DNA from: Clostridium sporogenes
GTDB taxonomy: Bacteria; Bacillota; Clostridia; Clostridiales; Clostridiaceae
Direction of reading: 5' to 3'
NCBI RefSeq assembly: GCF_001020205.1
Contig: NZ_CP011663.1
Coordinates: 1,240,001 to 1,304,000 of the forward strand
Length of the DNA: 64,000 bases
Below the pieces are notes generated by a model, which did not search any database, was not told the DNA's origin, and was given only the letters and a program-made list of their open reading frames with translations. Positions 1 through 9,631 of the stretch are shown in pieces. The first letter of the stretch is position 1. Each line of letters begins with the position of its first letter. The position numbers and the translations under genes were made by a program.

Positions 1-300
1 TTTAATATAATGAAAGATGGAGTTTATATAATAAATTGTGCTAGAGGTGGAGTAATAGAAGAAGAAGCTCTTTTAAAAGCTCTTAATAATGGAAAAGTAA
101 CAGCAGCAGCTTTAGATGTATTTGAAAATGAGCCAAAACCAAAAGAAGAACTTATAAATCATGAAAGAGTAAGTGTAACGCCTCATATAGGGGCATCTAC
201 TAAAGAAGCTCAGATGAGAATAGGAGAAGAAATAGTAGATATATTAGATAATTTTTTTAATATAGGAGGAGAAGAACATGACCATATTAAAGTCATTTAA
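1..300 (+). CDS. serA: D-3-phosphoglycerate dehydrogenase, C-terminal part (5' end outside window)
   Basis: The reading frame is open from base 1, so only the last 99 residues are seen. They carry the D-isomer-specific 2-hydroxyacid dehydrogenase signature CARGGVIEEEAL and the segment TPHIGASTKEAQ, whose histidine is the catalytic proton donor in this family. The enzyme oxidises 3-phosphoglycerate to 3-phosphohydroxypyruvate with NAD as the first step of serine synthesis. The protein ends about 25 residues after the PHIGAST motif, so there is no C-terminal ACT domain; this is the short, non-ACT form. The last 23 bases overlap the next gene in another frame, suggesting translational coupling. 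Another 2-hydroxyacid dehydrogenase is possible, but the DUF1015 neighbour fits the common clostridial serA context. Confidence 0.85.
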   Translation, partial: FNIMKDGVYIINCARGGVIEEEALLKALNNGKVTAAALDVFENEPKPKEELINHERVSVTPHIGASTKEAQMRIGEEIVDILDNFFNIGGEEHDHIKVI

Positions 301-1606
301 AGCTATAAGACCTAATAAAGGATTTGAATGTAAAATAGCAGCCTTACCTTATGATGTAGTAAATACTGATGAAGCTAGGGAAATAGGGGACAAAAACCCC
401 TATTCTTTCCTGCATATAGATAGAGCAGAAATAGATCTAAATAAAGACATTAACCCTTATGACCAAAAAGTTTATGATAAGGCAAGAGAAAACTTAAATA
501 CCATGATAAACAAAGAACTATTTATAAAAGAAGAAAAACCAATGTTATATATTTATAGTCTTAATATGAATGGAAATATCCAAACAGGCATAGTGGGTTG
601 TTTATCTATTGACGATTATATGAATAATGTAATAAAAAAACATGAGCATACTAGAGAAGAAAAAGAATTAGATAGAATAAAACATGTAGATACCTGTAGT
701 GCTCATACAGGACCTATATTTTTAACTTATAAATACCAAGATAAATTAAACACTATAATAGAAACATGGACTAAAAACAAAGCTTTATATGATTTTGTAG
801 CAGAGGATGGAGTTAAGCATACAGTATGGCAAATAGACGACGAAAACACCACAAAAGAAATATGTCATATATTTAAAACTATACCTTCTGTTTATATAGC
901 AGATGGACACCATAGAGCAGCTTCAGCTGTAAAAGTAGGGCTAAAAAGAAGAGAAGAAAATAAAAATTACACAGGAGAAGAAGAATTCAATTACTTTTTA
1001 GGTGTACTTTTCCCACATAAGGAATTAAAAATAATGGATTATAATAGAGTGGTAAAAGATACATTAGACTATACAGAGGAAGAATTTCTAAATAAAATAG
1101 AAGAAAAATTTATAGTAAGAGAGTACAACTCTAAATTACAAAATAAAAAAACTATAGAAAATTGTGAAGTAGGGCATGAATTACAAAGTGAAAAACTAGA
1201 AAAAATATCTTTAGAAGAGTTACAATATAGACCTAAAGAAAAATATGATTTTGGTATGTATTATAAAAATAAATGGTATGTATTAACCGCAAAACCAAAT
1301 ACATTTAATGCTGAGGATGAAGTAGAATCACTAGATGCTGCTATATTACAAAATAATTTATTAGAACCAATACTTAAAATAAAAGATCCAAGAAAGGATA
1401 ATAGAATAGATTTTGTAGGTGGTATAAGAGGGCTAAAAGTATTAGAAAAATTAGTGGACAAAACAGAAAATGGAGTAGCTTTTTCTATGTATCCTACAGC
1501 CATAGAAGAAATAATAAAAATAGCAGACAATAATAAGGTTATGCCACCAAAATCCACATGGTTTGAACCCAAATTAAGAAGCGGATTATTTATACATGAA
1601 ATATAA
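278..1606 (+). CDS. DUF1015 family protein
   Basis: A 442-residue soluble protein of the DUF1015 family (COG4198), close to the usual family length. It carries the family motif IADGHHR at residues 207-213 and a conserved KHEHTREEKELDR segment at 121-133. The biochemical role is not established; the DGHHR motif has suggested nucleotide or phosphate binding. In many clostridia this gene follows serC and serA, as it does here with a 23-base overlap, so a role linked to serine metabolism is a reasonable inference from context only. The start ATG at 278 follows AGGAGGAGAA at a good distance inside the end of serA. Confidence 0.85.
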   Translation: MTILKSFKAIRPNKGFECKIAALPYDVVNTDEAREIGDKNPYSFLHIDRAEIDLNKDINPYDQKVYDKARENLNTMINKELFIKEEKPMLYIYSLNMNGNIQTGIVGCLSIDDYMNNVIKKHEHTREEKELDRIKHVDTCSAHTGPIFLTYKYQDKLNTIIETWTKNKALYDFVAEDGVKHTVWQIDDENTTKEICHIFKTIPSVYIADGHHRAASAVKVGLKRREENKNYTGEEEFNYFLGVLFPHKELKIMDYNRVVKDTLDYTEEEFLNKIEEKFIVREYNSKLQNKKTIENCEVGHELQSEKLEKISLEELQYRPKEKYDFGMYYKNKWYVLTAKPNTFNAEDEVESLDAAILQNNLLEPILKIKDPRKDNRIDFVGGIRGLKVLEKLVDKTENGVAFSMYPTAIEEIIKIADNNKVMPPKSTWFEPKLRSGLFIHEI

Positions 1607-1797
1607 TGAAATGCTAAAGGGGAAGTATTAGGGCGTTGAAAATATAAATATAAAGGGGAGTTCATTAATAAATAAAAAATTTCAAATAAGAATAAAAGAC
1701 AGTGAATAAGTTAGAGAAAAAGAAGTAAAAAGGACAAGATAAAATTAAAGTAAAGCAATAAAAAGGGAGCTTTATAGATAGAAAAACGGGGTAGAGG

Positions 1798-1880
1798 GAA
1801 TAAGGTTAAGTATTCATTTTCAATACTTTAGGTAGTATTGAAGAACAATATTGAAAAACCTTATTCTTTTTTATTTTTTT
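1798..1880 (+). terminator. Branched intrinsic terminator after DUF1015 gene
   Basis: GAATAAGGTT (1798-1807) pairs with AACCTTATTC (1857-1866) and is followed by a long T-rich tract. Inside the stem, TTCAATACT and AGTATTGAA form a second hairpin around TTAGGT, so the element is branched rather than a plain hairpin. It lies about 190 bases after the DUF1015 stop. Confidence 0.6.
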
Positions 1881-2247
1881 CATTTATCTGATTGTATTCT
1901 TATATCAATCTAACGTATTTTTATCCAATATTTTTATGCTTGTTCAAGTAATAATTCTAAATACTTTTGGTATTTTCATATTTCCCATGATGTATGTCTA
2001 GATGAAACTTAATAATTTTAATAAATAAGTTTAATACAAAAATTAATTTTTAAATAATATAAATAGTTTTTTTAGACAAAATAAGGATATACTAACTATA
2101 TTGTTCTATATAGTTTCTAAGGAAGCTTGTAAAAATTTTGAGTTAACATATAAAAAATTAATATAGCTAGAACAAAATATATTTAAATATATAAACCTTG
2201 AAAATAATATATTATTTAAAGATATACAATCAGGAAGGACGATGATT
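1881..2247 (+). promoter_or_regulatory. Upstream region of the flavo-diiron gene with an inverted repeat
   Basis: This AT-rich stretch has no credible ORF. An inverted repeat AACTATAT-tgttct-ATATAGTT lies at 2094-2115 and could be an operator for an oxygen- or NO-responsive regulator. A TTGAGT near 2138 with an AT-rich -10-like stretch about 17 bases on is only a weak promoter guess. The regulator is not identifiable from the sequence. Confidence 0.3.
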
Positions 2248-3438
2248 ATGGCATTTGAAATTAATGATATGGTTACTTGGGTTGGAAAAATAGACTGGGA
2301 ATTAAGAAGTTTCCATGGTGAAGAATATTCTACATATAGAGGGTCATCTTATAATTCATATTTAATAAAAGATGAAAAAAATGTACTTATAGATACTGTT
2401 TGGCAACCATTTGCAAAGGAATTTGTTTCTAATTTAAAAAAGGAAATAGATTTAGATAAAATTGATTATATTATTGTAAATCATTCAGAAATTGATCATA
2501 GTGGAGCATTATCTGAACTCATGAAAGAAATTCCAAAGACTCCTATATATTGCACTAAAAATGGAGCAAAGTTATTAAAAGCTCATTATCATGAAGATTG
2601 GAATTTTGTTGAGGTTAAAACAGGGGATGCTTTAGAAATAGGAAAAAATAAGTTGACATTTATTGAAGCAAGAATGCTTCATTGGCCAGATAGTATGTTT
2701 ACTTATTTAAGTGGAAGAAATATATTGTTTAGTAATGATGCTTTTGGACAGCATTATGCATCAGAACTTATGTACAATGATAAAGTTGATAGTGGAGAAT
2801 TATTACAGGAGGCAATAAAATATTATGCAAATATTTTAACACCTTTTAGTCCATTAGTAATAAAGAAGATAGAAGAAATATTAAGTTTCAATTTGCCAGT
2901 AGATATGATTTGTCCTAGTCATGGTGTTATTTGGAGGGAAAAGCCTCTTCAAATTGTAGATAAATATATGGAATGGGCTAAAAATTATAAAGAAAATCAA
3001 GTTGTTATAATTTATGATACTATGTGGAATAGTACAAGAAGAATGGCAGAGGCTATAGCAGAAGGTATAAAGGAAATAAATAAAGATGTTGCAATAAAAA
3101 TTTTTAATTCCTCAAAAAATGATAAAAATGATATTATAACAGAAGTGTTTAAATCAAAAGTAACCCTTGTTGGATCTTCAACAATAAACAGAGGAATGTT
3201 ATCATCAACAGCGTCAATATTAGAAATGATAAAAGGACTTGGATTTAAAGAAAAAAAGGCTGCAGCATTCGGAAGTTATGGATGGGGAGGAGAATCTGTT
3301 AAACTCATTACAGAAGAATTAAATAAAGCCGGATTTGAAATAATAAATGATGGAATAAGAGAATTGTGGAATCCTGATAATGAAGCATTAGATAGGTGCA
3401 GAAGTTTTGGAGAGAACATAGGAAAGAGTATTAAATAA
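2248..3438 (+). CDS. fprA: Flavo-diiron protein (A-type flavoprotein, O2/NO reductase)
   Basis: A 396-residue cytoplasmic flavo-diiron protein, the usual two-domain length. The N-terminal metallo-beta-lactamase-like domain (about 1-250) has all diiron ligands: HSEIDH (His79, Glu81, Asp83, His84), His145 in MLHWPD, Asp164 in FSNDAFG and His225 in CPSHGV. The C-terminal flavodoxin domain (about 253-396) begins with the FMN phosphate-loop region YDTMWNSTRRMAEA and has a GSYGWGGE segment. It reduces oxygen to water and/or NO to N2O with electrons from rubredoxin or a similar carrier, protecting an anaerobe. There is no fused rubredoxin or flavin reductase domain. ATG 2248 is preferred because AGGAAGG at 2232-2238 is 9 bases away; an in-frame ATG at 2242 is only 3 away. 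Confidence 0.9.
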   Translation: MAFEINDMVTWVGKIDWELRSFHGEEYSTYRGSSYNSYLIKDEKNVLIDTVWQPFAKEFVSNLKKEIDLDKIDYIIVNHSEIDHSGALSELMKEIPKTPIYCTKNGAKLLKAHYHEDWNFVEVKTGDALEIGKNKLTFIEARMLHWPDSMFTYLSGRNILFSNDAFGQHYASELMYNDKVDSGELLQEAIKYYANILTPFSPLVIKKIEEILSFNLPVDMICPSHGVIWREKPLQIVDKYMEWAKNYKENQVVIIYDTMWNSTRRMAEAIAEGIKEINKDVAIKIFNSSKNDKNDIITEVFKSKVTLVGSSTINRGMLSSTASILEMIKGLGFKEKKAAAFGSYGWGGESVKLITEELNKAGFEIINDGIRELWNPDNEALDRCRSFGENIGKSIK

Positions 3439-3457
3439 TAATATATAAATATCTATA

Positions 3458-3502
3458 AAAAGGAGTAGGTTAGGATTAAATATTTATGACCTCTCTTTTT
3501 TA
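3458..3502 (+). terminator. Probable terminator after fprA
   Basis: An imperfect stem between AAAGGAGTAGGT and GACCTCTCTTT is followed by a T tract. Pairing is interrupted, so efficiency is uncertain. Confidence 0.4.
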
Positions 3503-3571
3503 TGCTTTAAAATAAGTATATTATGCATTAAAAAGGGAAGAATTACAAAATAGTGTTTACATATTAATTAT

Positions 3572-3590
3572 GATAATAATAATTGGTATC
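3572..3590 (+). promoter_or_regulatory. Fur-box candidate upstream of the activase gene
   Basis: The 19 bases GATAATAATAATTGGTATC match the classical Fur consensus at 15 of 19 positions by eye. The site ends just before the ribosome binding site GAGGTG of the downstream gene. In a genome this AT-rich such matches can arise by chance. Confidence 0.35.
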
Positions 3591-3604
3591 GAGGTGAAAA
3601 GTTT

Positions 3605-6600
3605 ATGAAAGAAGTATTACATTTAGGAATTGATATAGGATCCACCACTATTAAGCTTGTATTATTAGATATGAAAAACAACATTATTTATAGTAAGTAT
3701 GAAAGACATTACTCTAATATAAAGGAAGCTGTAGTTGTCTTTATAAAAGAAGTTTTTAAGAAATATAAGGATTATAATATTACAGTAATGATAACAGGAT
3801 CTAGTGGATTATCATTGTCAAAGCTTTTAGGAGTATCCTTTATTCAAGAAGTTATTGCTTGTACAGAAGCGGTTGAAACCTTTATGAATAATACGGATGT
3901 AGCAATAGAATTAGGTGGAGAAGATGCAAAAATAACATATTTTGAAGATAGTTTAGAGCAACGTATGAATGGAGTATGTGCTGGTGGCACAGGGGCTTTT
4001 ATAGATCAGATGGCTACATTACTTGAAACAGATGCTAAAGGATTAAATGAATTAGCTAAAAATTATAAAATAATCTATCCAATTGCTGCAAGGTGTGGAG
4101 TTTTTGCAAAAACTGATATACAATCTCTTATAAATGAAGGAGCTACCAAGGAAGATATAGCTGCATCTATATTTCAGGCGGTTGTAAACCAGACTATAAG
4201 CGGGCTTGCTTGTGGAAAGCCAATAAAGGGAAAGGTTGCATTTTTAGGAGGACCTTTATACTTTTTATCAGAGCTCAGGGAAAGGTTTATTGATACTTTA
4301 AAATTAAAGGAGGAAGAAATATTATTTCCACAAAATCCTCAACTATTTGTAGCTATTGGCGCAGCTATTGAATCTAAAAAAGAGAAAGTTATAACATTTG
4401 AAGAATTGTTAAAAGCTGTTGAAAGCTTAGGTAACAGTAATAATGTAGCTACTTCATATACATTAGAGTCGTTATTTGAAGATGAGAAGGAATTACAAAA
4501 TTTTAGACAAAGGCATTATGGCTGCAAAGCCAAGAAAAGAGATATAACTACATATGAAGGAGAAGCTTTTTTAGGCATAGATGCTGGTTCTACAACTACT
4601 AAAGCTATATTAATAGATAATGAAGGTGCTATTTTGTATTCTTTTTATGGTGGCAATAAAGGTAATCCTATGGAAATTACTATAAACATATTAAAGGATA
4701 TATATAGTAAAATTAATGAAAAAATAAAAATTGCTAAAGTCACTGTTACTGGATATGGGGAAGCACTTATAAAGTCAGCTTTAAATATTGATATTGGAGA
4801 AGTTGAAACTGTTGCACACTATAGAGCAGCAAAGCATTTTTTAAAAGATGTAGACTTTATTCTTGATATAGGAGGTCAAGATATGAAGTGCATCAAGATA
4901 AAAGATGGAGTAATAAACTCTATTCAATTAAATGAGGCCTGTTCATCAGGTTGTGGTTCTTTTCTCGATATGTTTGCACAATCTCTAAATATGAAGATTG
5001 AAGACTTTTCAAAAAAGGGATTATTATCAAAAAATCCAGTGGATTTAGGATCAAGATGTACTGTGTTTATGAATTCTAAAGTTAAGCAAGTTCAAAAGGA
5101 AGGTGCTGATATTGGAGCTATATCTTCTGGATTATCCTATTCTGTTATAAAAAATGCCCTTTACAAGGTTATAAAAATAAAAAGACCAGAGGATCTTGGA
5201 GAAAAAATTATAGTTCAAGGAGGAACTTTTTATAATGAAGCTGTGTTAAGAGCCTTTGAAAAAATTACTGGTAAAGAAGTTATAAGACCTGATATTGCGG
5301 GCCTCATGGGAGCCTTTGGAGCTGCTCTTATTGCGAAAGATAAATACAATGAAAATGAAATTTCCAATGTTTTAGGAGAATCTGAGCTTAAGAATTTTAA
5401 AATATCAAATGAGTTTAGGCATTGTGGATTATGTAGTAATAATTGTTTACTTACTGTAAGTAAATTTTCTGATGGCAGAAAGTTTATCTCTGGCAATAGA
5501 TGTGAAAGATGTACAGGAGCTATTAAAAATGAGAAAAAAGCAGCAAATTTGTTTGATTACAAATATAAAAGAATTTTTGAATATAAACCTCTTTCTATAG
5601 AAAAAGCAATAAGAGGGGAAGTAGGCATACCGAGAGTTTTAAATATGTATGAAAATTATCCGTTTTGGTACACTTTTTTTACAGAACTAGGCTTTAGAGT
5701 AGTATTATCTCCTAATTCTACAAAGAAAATTTATAATGAAGGCATTGATACTATACCATCAGAGTCTATTTGTTATCCTGCTAAAATTGCTCATGGACAT
5801 ATAGAAAGTCTTATAAGAAAAGGCTTAAAATTTATATTCTATCCATGTATTTCTTATGAGAGGTTAGAGGATAAAAATGCAGATAATCACTATAATTGTG
5901 CTATAGTAATTTCTTATCCAGAGGTTGTTAAAAATAATATTATATCTTTGAGAAGTAAAGATATAATATATGAAAATCCATTCTTAAATTTTAATGATAG
6001 AAAATCAATGAAGAAGAATTTATATGAGGAACTAAAAGTATTTGATATAAGTCAAAGGGAAATAAGCTTTGCAATTGATAAAGCCTATGAAGAATCTAAT
6101 AAAGTTAAAGAGGATATAAAGAATAAAGCATTAGAAACACTAGAGGATTTAGATAAAAACGGTGGAAAGGGTATTGTATTAAGTGGTAGACCTTATCATT
6201 TAGATTTAGAAATAAACCATGGTATAGCAAATATGATATCACAAGAAGGATTGGCAGTTTTCACAGAGGATTCTGTAGCTGATTTAGTTGAAATTCCAAG
6301 ACCATTAAGAGTATTAGATCAATGGACTTATCATTCAAGAGCATATAGGGCAGCGCAGTTTGTAGGTTCTAGAAAAAACTTAGAGTTAATTCAATTAAAT
6401 TCTTTTGGATGTGGATTAGATGCCATTGCTACAGATCAAGTACAAGAGATATTGGAAAATTTTGGTAAAATATATACACTGCTTAAAATAGATGAGGTTA
6501 ATAATTTAGGAGCAGCTAGAATTAGGGTGCGTTCTCTTAAAGCTGCTATGGATAATATAAATAAGTCTCCAATTTCCAATTTGAAAAATATTAAACCAAT

Positions 6601-7894
6601 TAAACCCTATGATAAAACTATATTTACAAAAGAAATGAGAGAAAAACATACGATACTTTGTCCACAATTTTCACCAATACATTTTGAACTATTAGAAGTT
6701 GCTTTTAAAAGCTCCGGATATAATTTAAAAGTATTACCTACAGTTAATCCACATACCATAGAAGAAGGATTAAAGTATGTAAATAACGATACTTGCTATC
6801 CTGGCATTGTAGTGGTAGGTCAAATTATAAGTGCACTTAAGTCTCATGAGTACGATTTAAATAATACTTCTGTAATCATTTCTCAAACAGGAGGTACTTG
6901 CAGAGCATCTAACTATATTGCCCTTATAAGAAAAGCATTAAAAGATGCAGGATATGAAAAAATACCAGTTATATCTATAAGTGCCCAAGGAATAGAGAAT
7001 AATCCGGGATTCAAAATAACATTACCAATGATTAATAAAGCATTAATGGCAATATCTTATGGAGATATGCTTTTAAAAATGACAAATAGAGTAAGACCCT
7101 ATGAAAAAATAAAAAATTCAACAAAATTACTTTATCTGAAATGGTTATATAGATGTAAAAATAATGTATGCAATGGAAGTTTTAAGGAGTTTAAAAATAT
7201 TACAAAGGAAATGGTAGATGATTTTGATAATTTGGAAATTAAAAATGTAATTAAGCCAAAGGTAGCAGTAGTTGGAGAAATTTTCTTGAAGTATAACAGT
7301 TTAGCAAATAATAATATTATTGGGACATTAGAGAAAGAAGGAGCAGAAGTAATAATACCAGATTTAATGTATTTTCTATTATATTGTTCCTATAATCAGA
7401 AATTTAAATATGAGAAGTTAGGTGGAAACTTAAAAAACTTTTTAGGTGGTAGATTGGCTATTAAATATATAAAACTTTATTCAATAGAAATGAAGAGAGC
7501 ACTAAGGAATAGTAAAAGATTTATGGCACCACAAAGAATTGAAAAATTAGCTAAGGGAACGGATGATATTTTATCTCTTGGGAATCAAGCTGGAGAAGGA
7601 TGGTTATTAACGGCAGAGATTGTCAAATTATTGGAATCTGGAATTAGCGATATGGTTTGTATACAGCCTTTTGCATGTTTACCAAACCATGTAATAGGAA
7701 AAGGGATGATTAGGGAGATTAAAAGAAGATATCCTTATTTAAATATTACTCCAATAGATTATGATCCTGGAGCTAGTGAAGTAAATCAATTAAATAGAAT
7801 AAAACTTATGCTTTCCACTGCCATTAAAAATCTAGAAAAATTAGAAAAAAATAAAAAAGATAAAGTTGAAATAAAAAATAAGAGATTTAGCTAA
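3605..7894 (+). CDS. Giant 2-hydroxyacyl-CoA dehydratase activase-related protein (two BadF/HgdC ATPase domains plus DUF2229 and HgdB-like region)
   Basis: A 1429-residue multidomain protein conserved in clostridia. Residues about 5-265 form one ASKHA ATPase of the BadF/BcrA/HgdC type (LGIDIGSTTIKLVLLD; cysteines in MNGVCAGGTGAF and ARCGVFAKTD). Residues about 320-590 form a second copy (LGIDAGSTTTKAILID; cysteines in NEACSSGCGSF and GSRCTVFMNS). In HgdC the two such cysteines per subunit hold a bridging [4Fe-4S] cluster, so the two halves may make an intramolecular pair. A cysteine-rich DUF2229 start (HCGLCSNNC) follows, then a long HgdB-like region. Activases of this family push single electrons to a partner at low potential, driven by ATP. 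Which substrate or partner is served here is unknown; it stands alone rather than beside hgdAB. The start follows GAGGTG by 8 bases. Confidence 0.85.
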   Translation: MKEVLHLGIDIGSTTIKLVLLDMKNNIIYSKYERHYSNIKEAVVVFIKEVFKKYKDYNITVMITGSSGLSLSKLLGVSFIQEVIACTEAVETFMNNTDVAIELGGEDAKITYFEDSLEQRMNGVCAGGTGAFIDQMATLLETDAKGLNELAKNYKIIYPIAARCGVFAKTDIQSLINEGATKEDIAASIFQAVVNQTISGLACGKPIKGKVAFLGGPLYFLSELRERFIDTLKLKEEEILFPQNPQLFVAIGAAIESKKEKVITFEELLKAVESLGNSNNVATSYTLESLFEDEKELQNFRQRHYGCKAKKRDITTYEGEAFLGIDAGSTTTKAILIDNEGAILYSFYGGNKGNPMEITINILKDIYSKINEKIKIAKVTVTGYGEALIKSALNIDIGEVETVAHYRAAKHFLKDVDFILDIGGQDMKCIKIKDGVINSIQLNEACSSGCGSFLDMFAQSLNMKIEDFSKKGLLSKNPVDLGSRCTVFMNSKVKQVQKEGADIGAISSGLSYSVIKNALYKVIKIKRPEDLGEKIIVQGGTFYNEAVLRAFEKITGKEVIRPDIAGLMGAFGAALIAKDKYNENEISNVLGESELKNFKISNEFRHCGLCSNNCLLTVSKFSDGRKFISGNRCERCTGAIKNEKKAANLFDYKYKRIFEYKPLSIEKAIRGEVGIPRVLNMYENYPFWYTFFTELGFRVVLSPNSTKKIYNEGIDTIPSESICYPAKIAHGHIESLIRKGLKFIFYPCISYERLEDKNADNHYNCAIVISYPEVVKNNIISLRSKDIIYENPFLNFNDRKSMKKNLYEELKVFDISQREISFAIDKAYEESNKVKEDIKNKALETLEDLDKNGGKGIVLSGRPYHLDLEINHGIANMISQEGLAVFTEDSVADLVEIPRPLRVLDQWTYHSRAYRAAQFVGSRKNLELIQLNSFGCGLDAIATDQVQEILENFGKIYTLLKIDEVNNLGAARIRVRSLKAAMDNINKSPISNLKNIKPIKPYDKTIFTKEMREKHTILCPQFSPIHFELLEVAFKSSGYNLKVLPTVNPHTIEEGLKYVNNDTCYPGIVVVGQIISALKSHEYDLNNTSVIISQTGGTCRASNYIALIRKALKDAGYEKIPVISISAQGIENNPGFKITLPMINKALMAISYGDMLLKMTNRVRPYEKIKNSTKLLYLKWLYRCKNNVCNGSFKEFKNITKEMVDDFDNLEIKNVIKPKVAVVGEIFLKYNSLANNNIIGTLEKEGAEVIIPDLMYFLLYCSYNQKFKYEKLGGNLKNFLGGRLAIKYIKLYSIEMKRALRNSKRFMAPQRIEKLAKGTDDILSLGNQAGEGWLLTAEIVKLLESGISDMVCIQPFACLPNHVIGKGMIREIKRRYPYLNITPIDYDPGASEVNQLNRIKLMLSTAIKNLEKLEKNKKDKVEIKNKRFS

Positions 7895-7923
7895 TAAAAT
7901 TTGAAATAAGTAAATTAAATATT

Positions 7924-7957
7924 AAGGGAGGACATTAATATAAAAGAAACCTCCCTT
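7924..7957. terminator. Hairpin between convergent genes
   Basis: AAGGGAGG (7924-7931) pairs with CCTCCCTT (7950-7957), placed between the converging activase and BCCT genes. It can act in either direction, although the T tracts are short. Confidence 0.5.
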
Positions 7958-7967
7958 ATTATATTAA

Positions 7968-9482
7968 TTATATAACCTTTTCAATTTTTTTATTATCAGA
8001 AAGTGAAGGTATTTCAAGAGATTCATTTTTTAAACTTTTCTTTAGAGAAATCATTGCAATTATCATTATAAAAGCAAAGGGAAAGGCTGCTATTACAGAA
8101 ACTGTTTGTATCATATCTAATCCTCCAGCTACTAGAAAAACAACAGTTAAAGAAGCTTGAAGTATTCCCCAAATGAACTTTTTAGATATTTTAGGATTTA
8201 AGTCTCCATTAGAGGAAAGCATGCCTAATACAAAAGTTGCAGAGTCCGCTGAAGTTACAAAGAAAGTTCCTAAAAGCATTATAGCTATTAAGGAAATTAA
8301 ATATCCAAAATGATATTCATTCATAACAACAAAAAAAGCTGTTTCGGCTCTTTTAATTGCAGTAAGTGCAACAGTGTGACTTACATTAAAGCCCATAGTT
8401 CCAAATACGGCAAACCATATAAAGCAGATTATTGATGGAACAAATAATACTCCTAGTAAAAATTCTTTTATAGTCCTTCCTTTGGAAATTCTAGCTATAA
8501 ATATTCCTACAGGAGGAGCCCAAGCTATCCACCAACCCCAATAGAATATAGTCCATCTTTTATACCAATTACCAGTAACAAATATATTATTATTATCTAT
8601 TAGCAGTTCTTTTGCATAAACCCCTAAGCCTTTAAATAAATTTTTATTTATATCTAAAGTAGGACCTATTAATATTACAGATATTAATAAAACTGCTGCC
8701 AATAACATATTTAAGTTAGATAAAGTTTGAATTCCTTTATTAAGACCTGAAGATGCAGAAACTATAAAGCATATAGTAACTAAAATTATTATGATAAGTT
8801 GAACCGTAATATTTTCAGGAATATTAAATAAGTAGTTTAAACCTGCATTGATTTGAAGGGCACCAAGTCCAAGAGAAGTAATTACCCCTGCTACAGTTGC
8901 AAAGATAGTAAAAATATCTATTGTATTTCCAATCCATCCGGAAGCTTTTTTTTCACCAATTAAAGGTATTAATAAACTACTCATTAAAGCTGGTTTGCCT
9001 TTCCTAAATTGAAAATAGGTTAATGCTAGAGCTAGAATAGCATAACAAGACCAGGCTGAAATCCCCCAATGTAGGAATGATTTTGTCATAGCAAAGGTTT
9101 TTGCTTCTTCTGTAAATCCTTGTAAATTAAATGGTCGAATATAATGGTTTAAAGGTTCTGCAACTCCCCAAAAAATTAAACCTATACCCATACCAGCACT
9201 AAAAAGCATTGTAAACCACGAAATTAAACTATATTCTGGTTCTTCATTATCCTTTCCTAATTTTAGTTTGCCATATTTACTAAAGGCTGCCCACATACAA
9301 AAAATAAAAAAAGATAGCATAACCAGTATATAAAACCAAGAAAACCTATCCAATAAGAAATTTAATATATTTTTAGTGGATTTTGCAAAAGCATCAATAT
9401 TAAAAAAAGCCAATGACAATATAAGTAATAAGCTTATAATTGATACATAAAAAACCTTTTCTCTTTTCAATTTTTCAATCAT
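7968..9482 (-). CDS. BCCT family transporter (glycine betaine/choline/carnitine type)
   Basis: A 504-residue integral membrane protein with about 12 hydrophobic segments, the typical length of BCCT carriers. It shows the family signature RWTIFYWGWWIAWAPP in the middle and the conserved GIGLIFWGVAEPL stretch near residue 100. Family members such as OpuD and BetP import betaine, choline or carnitine with sodium or protons, for osmoprotection or as carbon and nitrogen sources; the exact substrate cannot be read here. Short termini, without the long charged C-terminal tail of BetP, argue for transcriptional rather than intrinsic osmotic control. The ATG follows AGGAGG by 6 bases. The divergent neighbour is a BusR-like regulator, a family known to control betaine uptake, which supports an osmolyte role. 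Confidence 0.9.
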   Translation of the reverse strand: MIEKLKREKVFYVSIISLLLILSLAFFNIDAFAKSTKNILNFLLDRFSWFYILVMLSFFIFCMWAAFSKYGKLKLGKDNEEPEYSLISWFTMLFSAGMGIGLIFWGVAEPLNHYIRPFNLQGFTEEAKTFAMTKSFLHWGISAWSCYAILALALTYFQFRKGKPALMSSLLIPLIGEKKASGWIGNTIDIFTIFATVAGVITSLGLGALQINAGLNYLFNIPENITVQLIIIILVTICFIVSASSGLNKGIQTLSNLNMLLAAVLLISVILIGPTLDINKNLFKGLGVYAKELLIDNNNIFVTGNWYKRWTIFYWGWWIAWAPPVGIFIARISKGRTIKEFLLGVLFVPSIICFIWFAVFGTMGFNVSHTVALTAIKRAETAFFVVMNEYHFGYLISLIAIMLLGTFFVTSADSATFVLGMLSSNGDLNPKISKKFIWGILQASLTVVFLVAGGLDMIQTVSVIAAFPFAFIMIIAMISLKKSLKNESLEIPSLSDNKKIEKVI

Positions 9483-9498
9483 ATAAATCCTCCTATGA

Positions 9499-9530
9499 CT
9501 GACAACTTATAAAATATATAAGTGTGTCAG
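9499..9530. promoter_or_regulatory. 32-bp inverted repeat, candidate operator of the BCCT gene
   Basis: CTGACAACTTATA and its near-exact mirror TATAAGTGTGTCAG (one extra base in the right arm) flank a short AT centre. The repeat begins just downstream of the predicted transcription start of the BCCT gene and upstream of its ribosome binding site. It is the natural target for the adjacent GntR/RCK_C regulator: a bound dimer or tetramer would block the start. As RNA it could also fold as a hairpin in the leader. Confidence 0.65.
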
Positions 9531-9542
9531 ATTGTAATTTCT

Positions 9543-9571
9543 ATTATAGCATACAGGCTTAAAATTGTAAA
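9543..9571 (-). promoter_or_regulatory. Sigma-A promoter of the BCCT transporter
   Basis: Read on the minus strand: TTTACA (9571-9566), a 17-base spacer, then TATAAT (9548-9543), nearly the vegetative consensus. The start should lie near 9536, giving a leader of about 55 bases that contains the 32-bp inverted repeat. Confidence 0.7.
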
Positions 9572-9596
9572 ATTTACTAAATTTAATTTTAGAATC

Positions 9597-9624
9597 TTGA
9601 GTTTATATTAAATCAATGTATAAT
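9597..9624 (+). promoter_or_regulatory. Sigma-A promoter of the BusR-like gene
   Basis: TTGAGT (9597-9602), 16-base spacer, TATAAT (9619-9624). The start is predicted near 9631, directly at the 5' edge of a long-range stem. This leaves a leader of about 185 bases before the regulator's ATG. Confidence 0.6.
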
Positions 9625-9631
9625 TATAGTA

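Noticed and set aside
1261..1665. 134-residue minus-strand ORF
   Set aside because: It is antisense to the DUF1015 gene, has no binding site and no recognisable domain; a shadow of strong codon bias.
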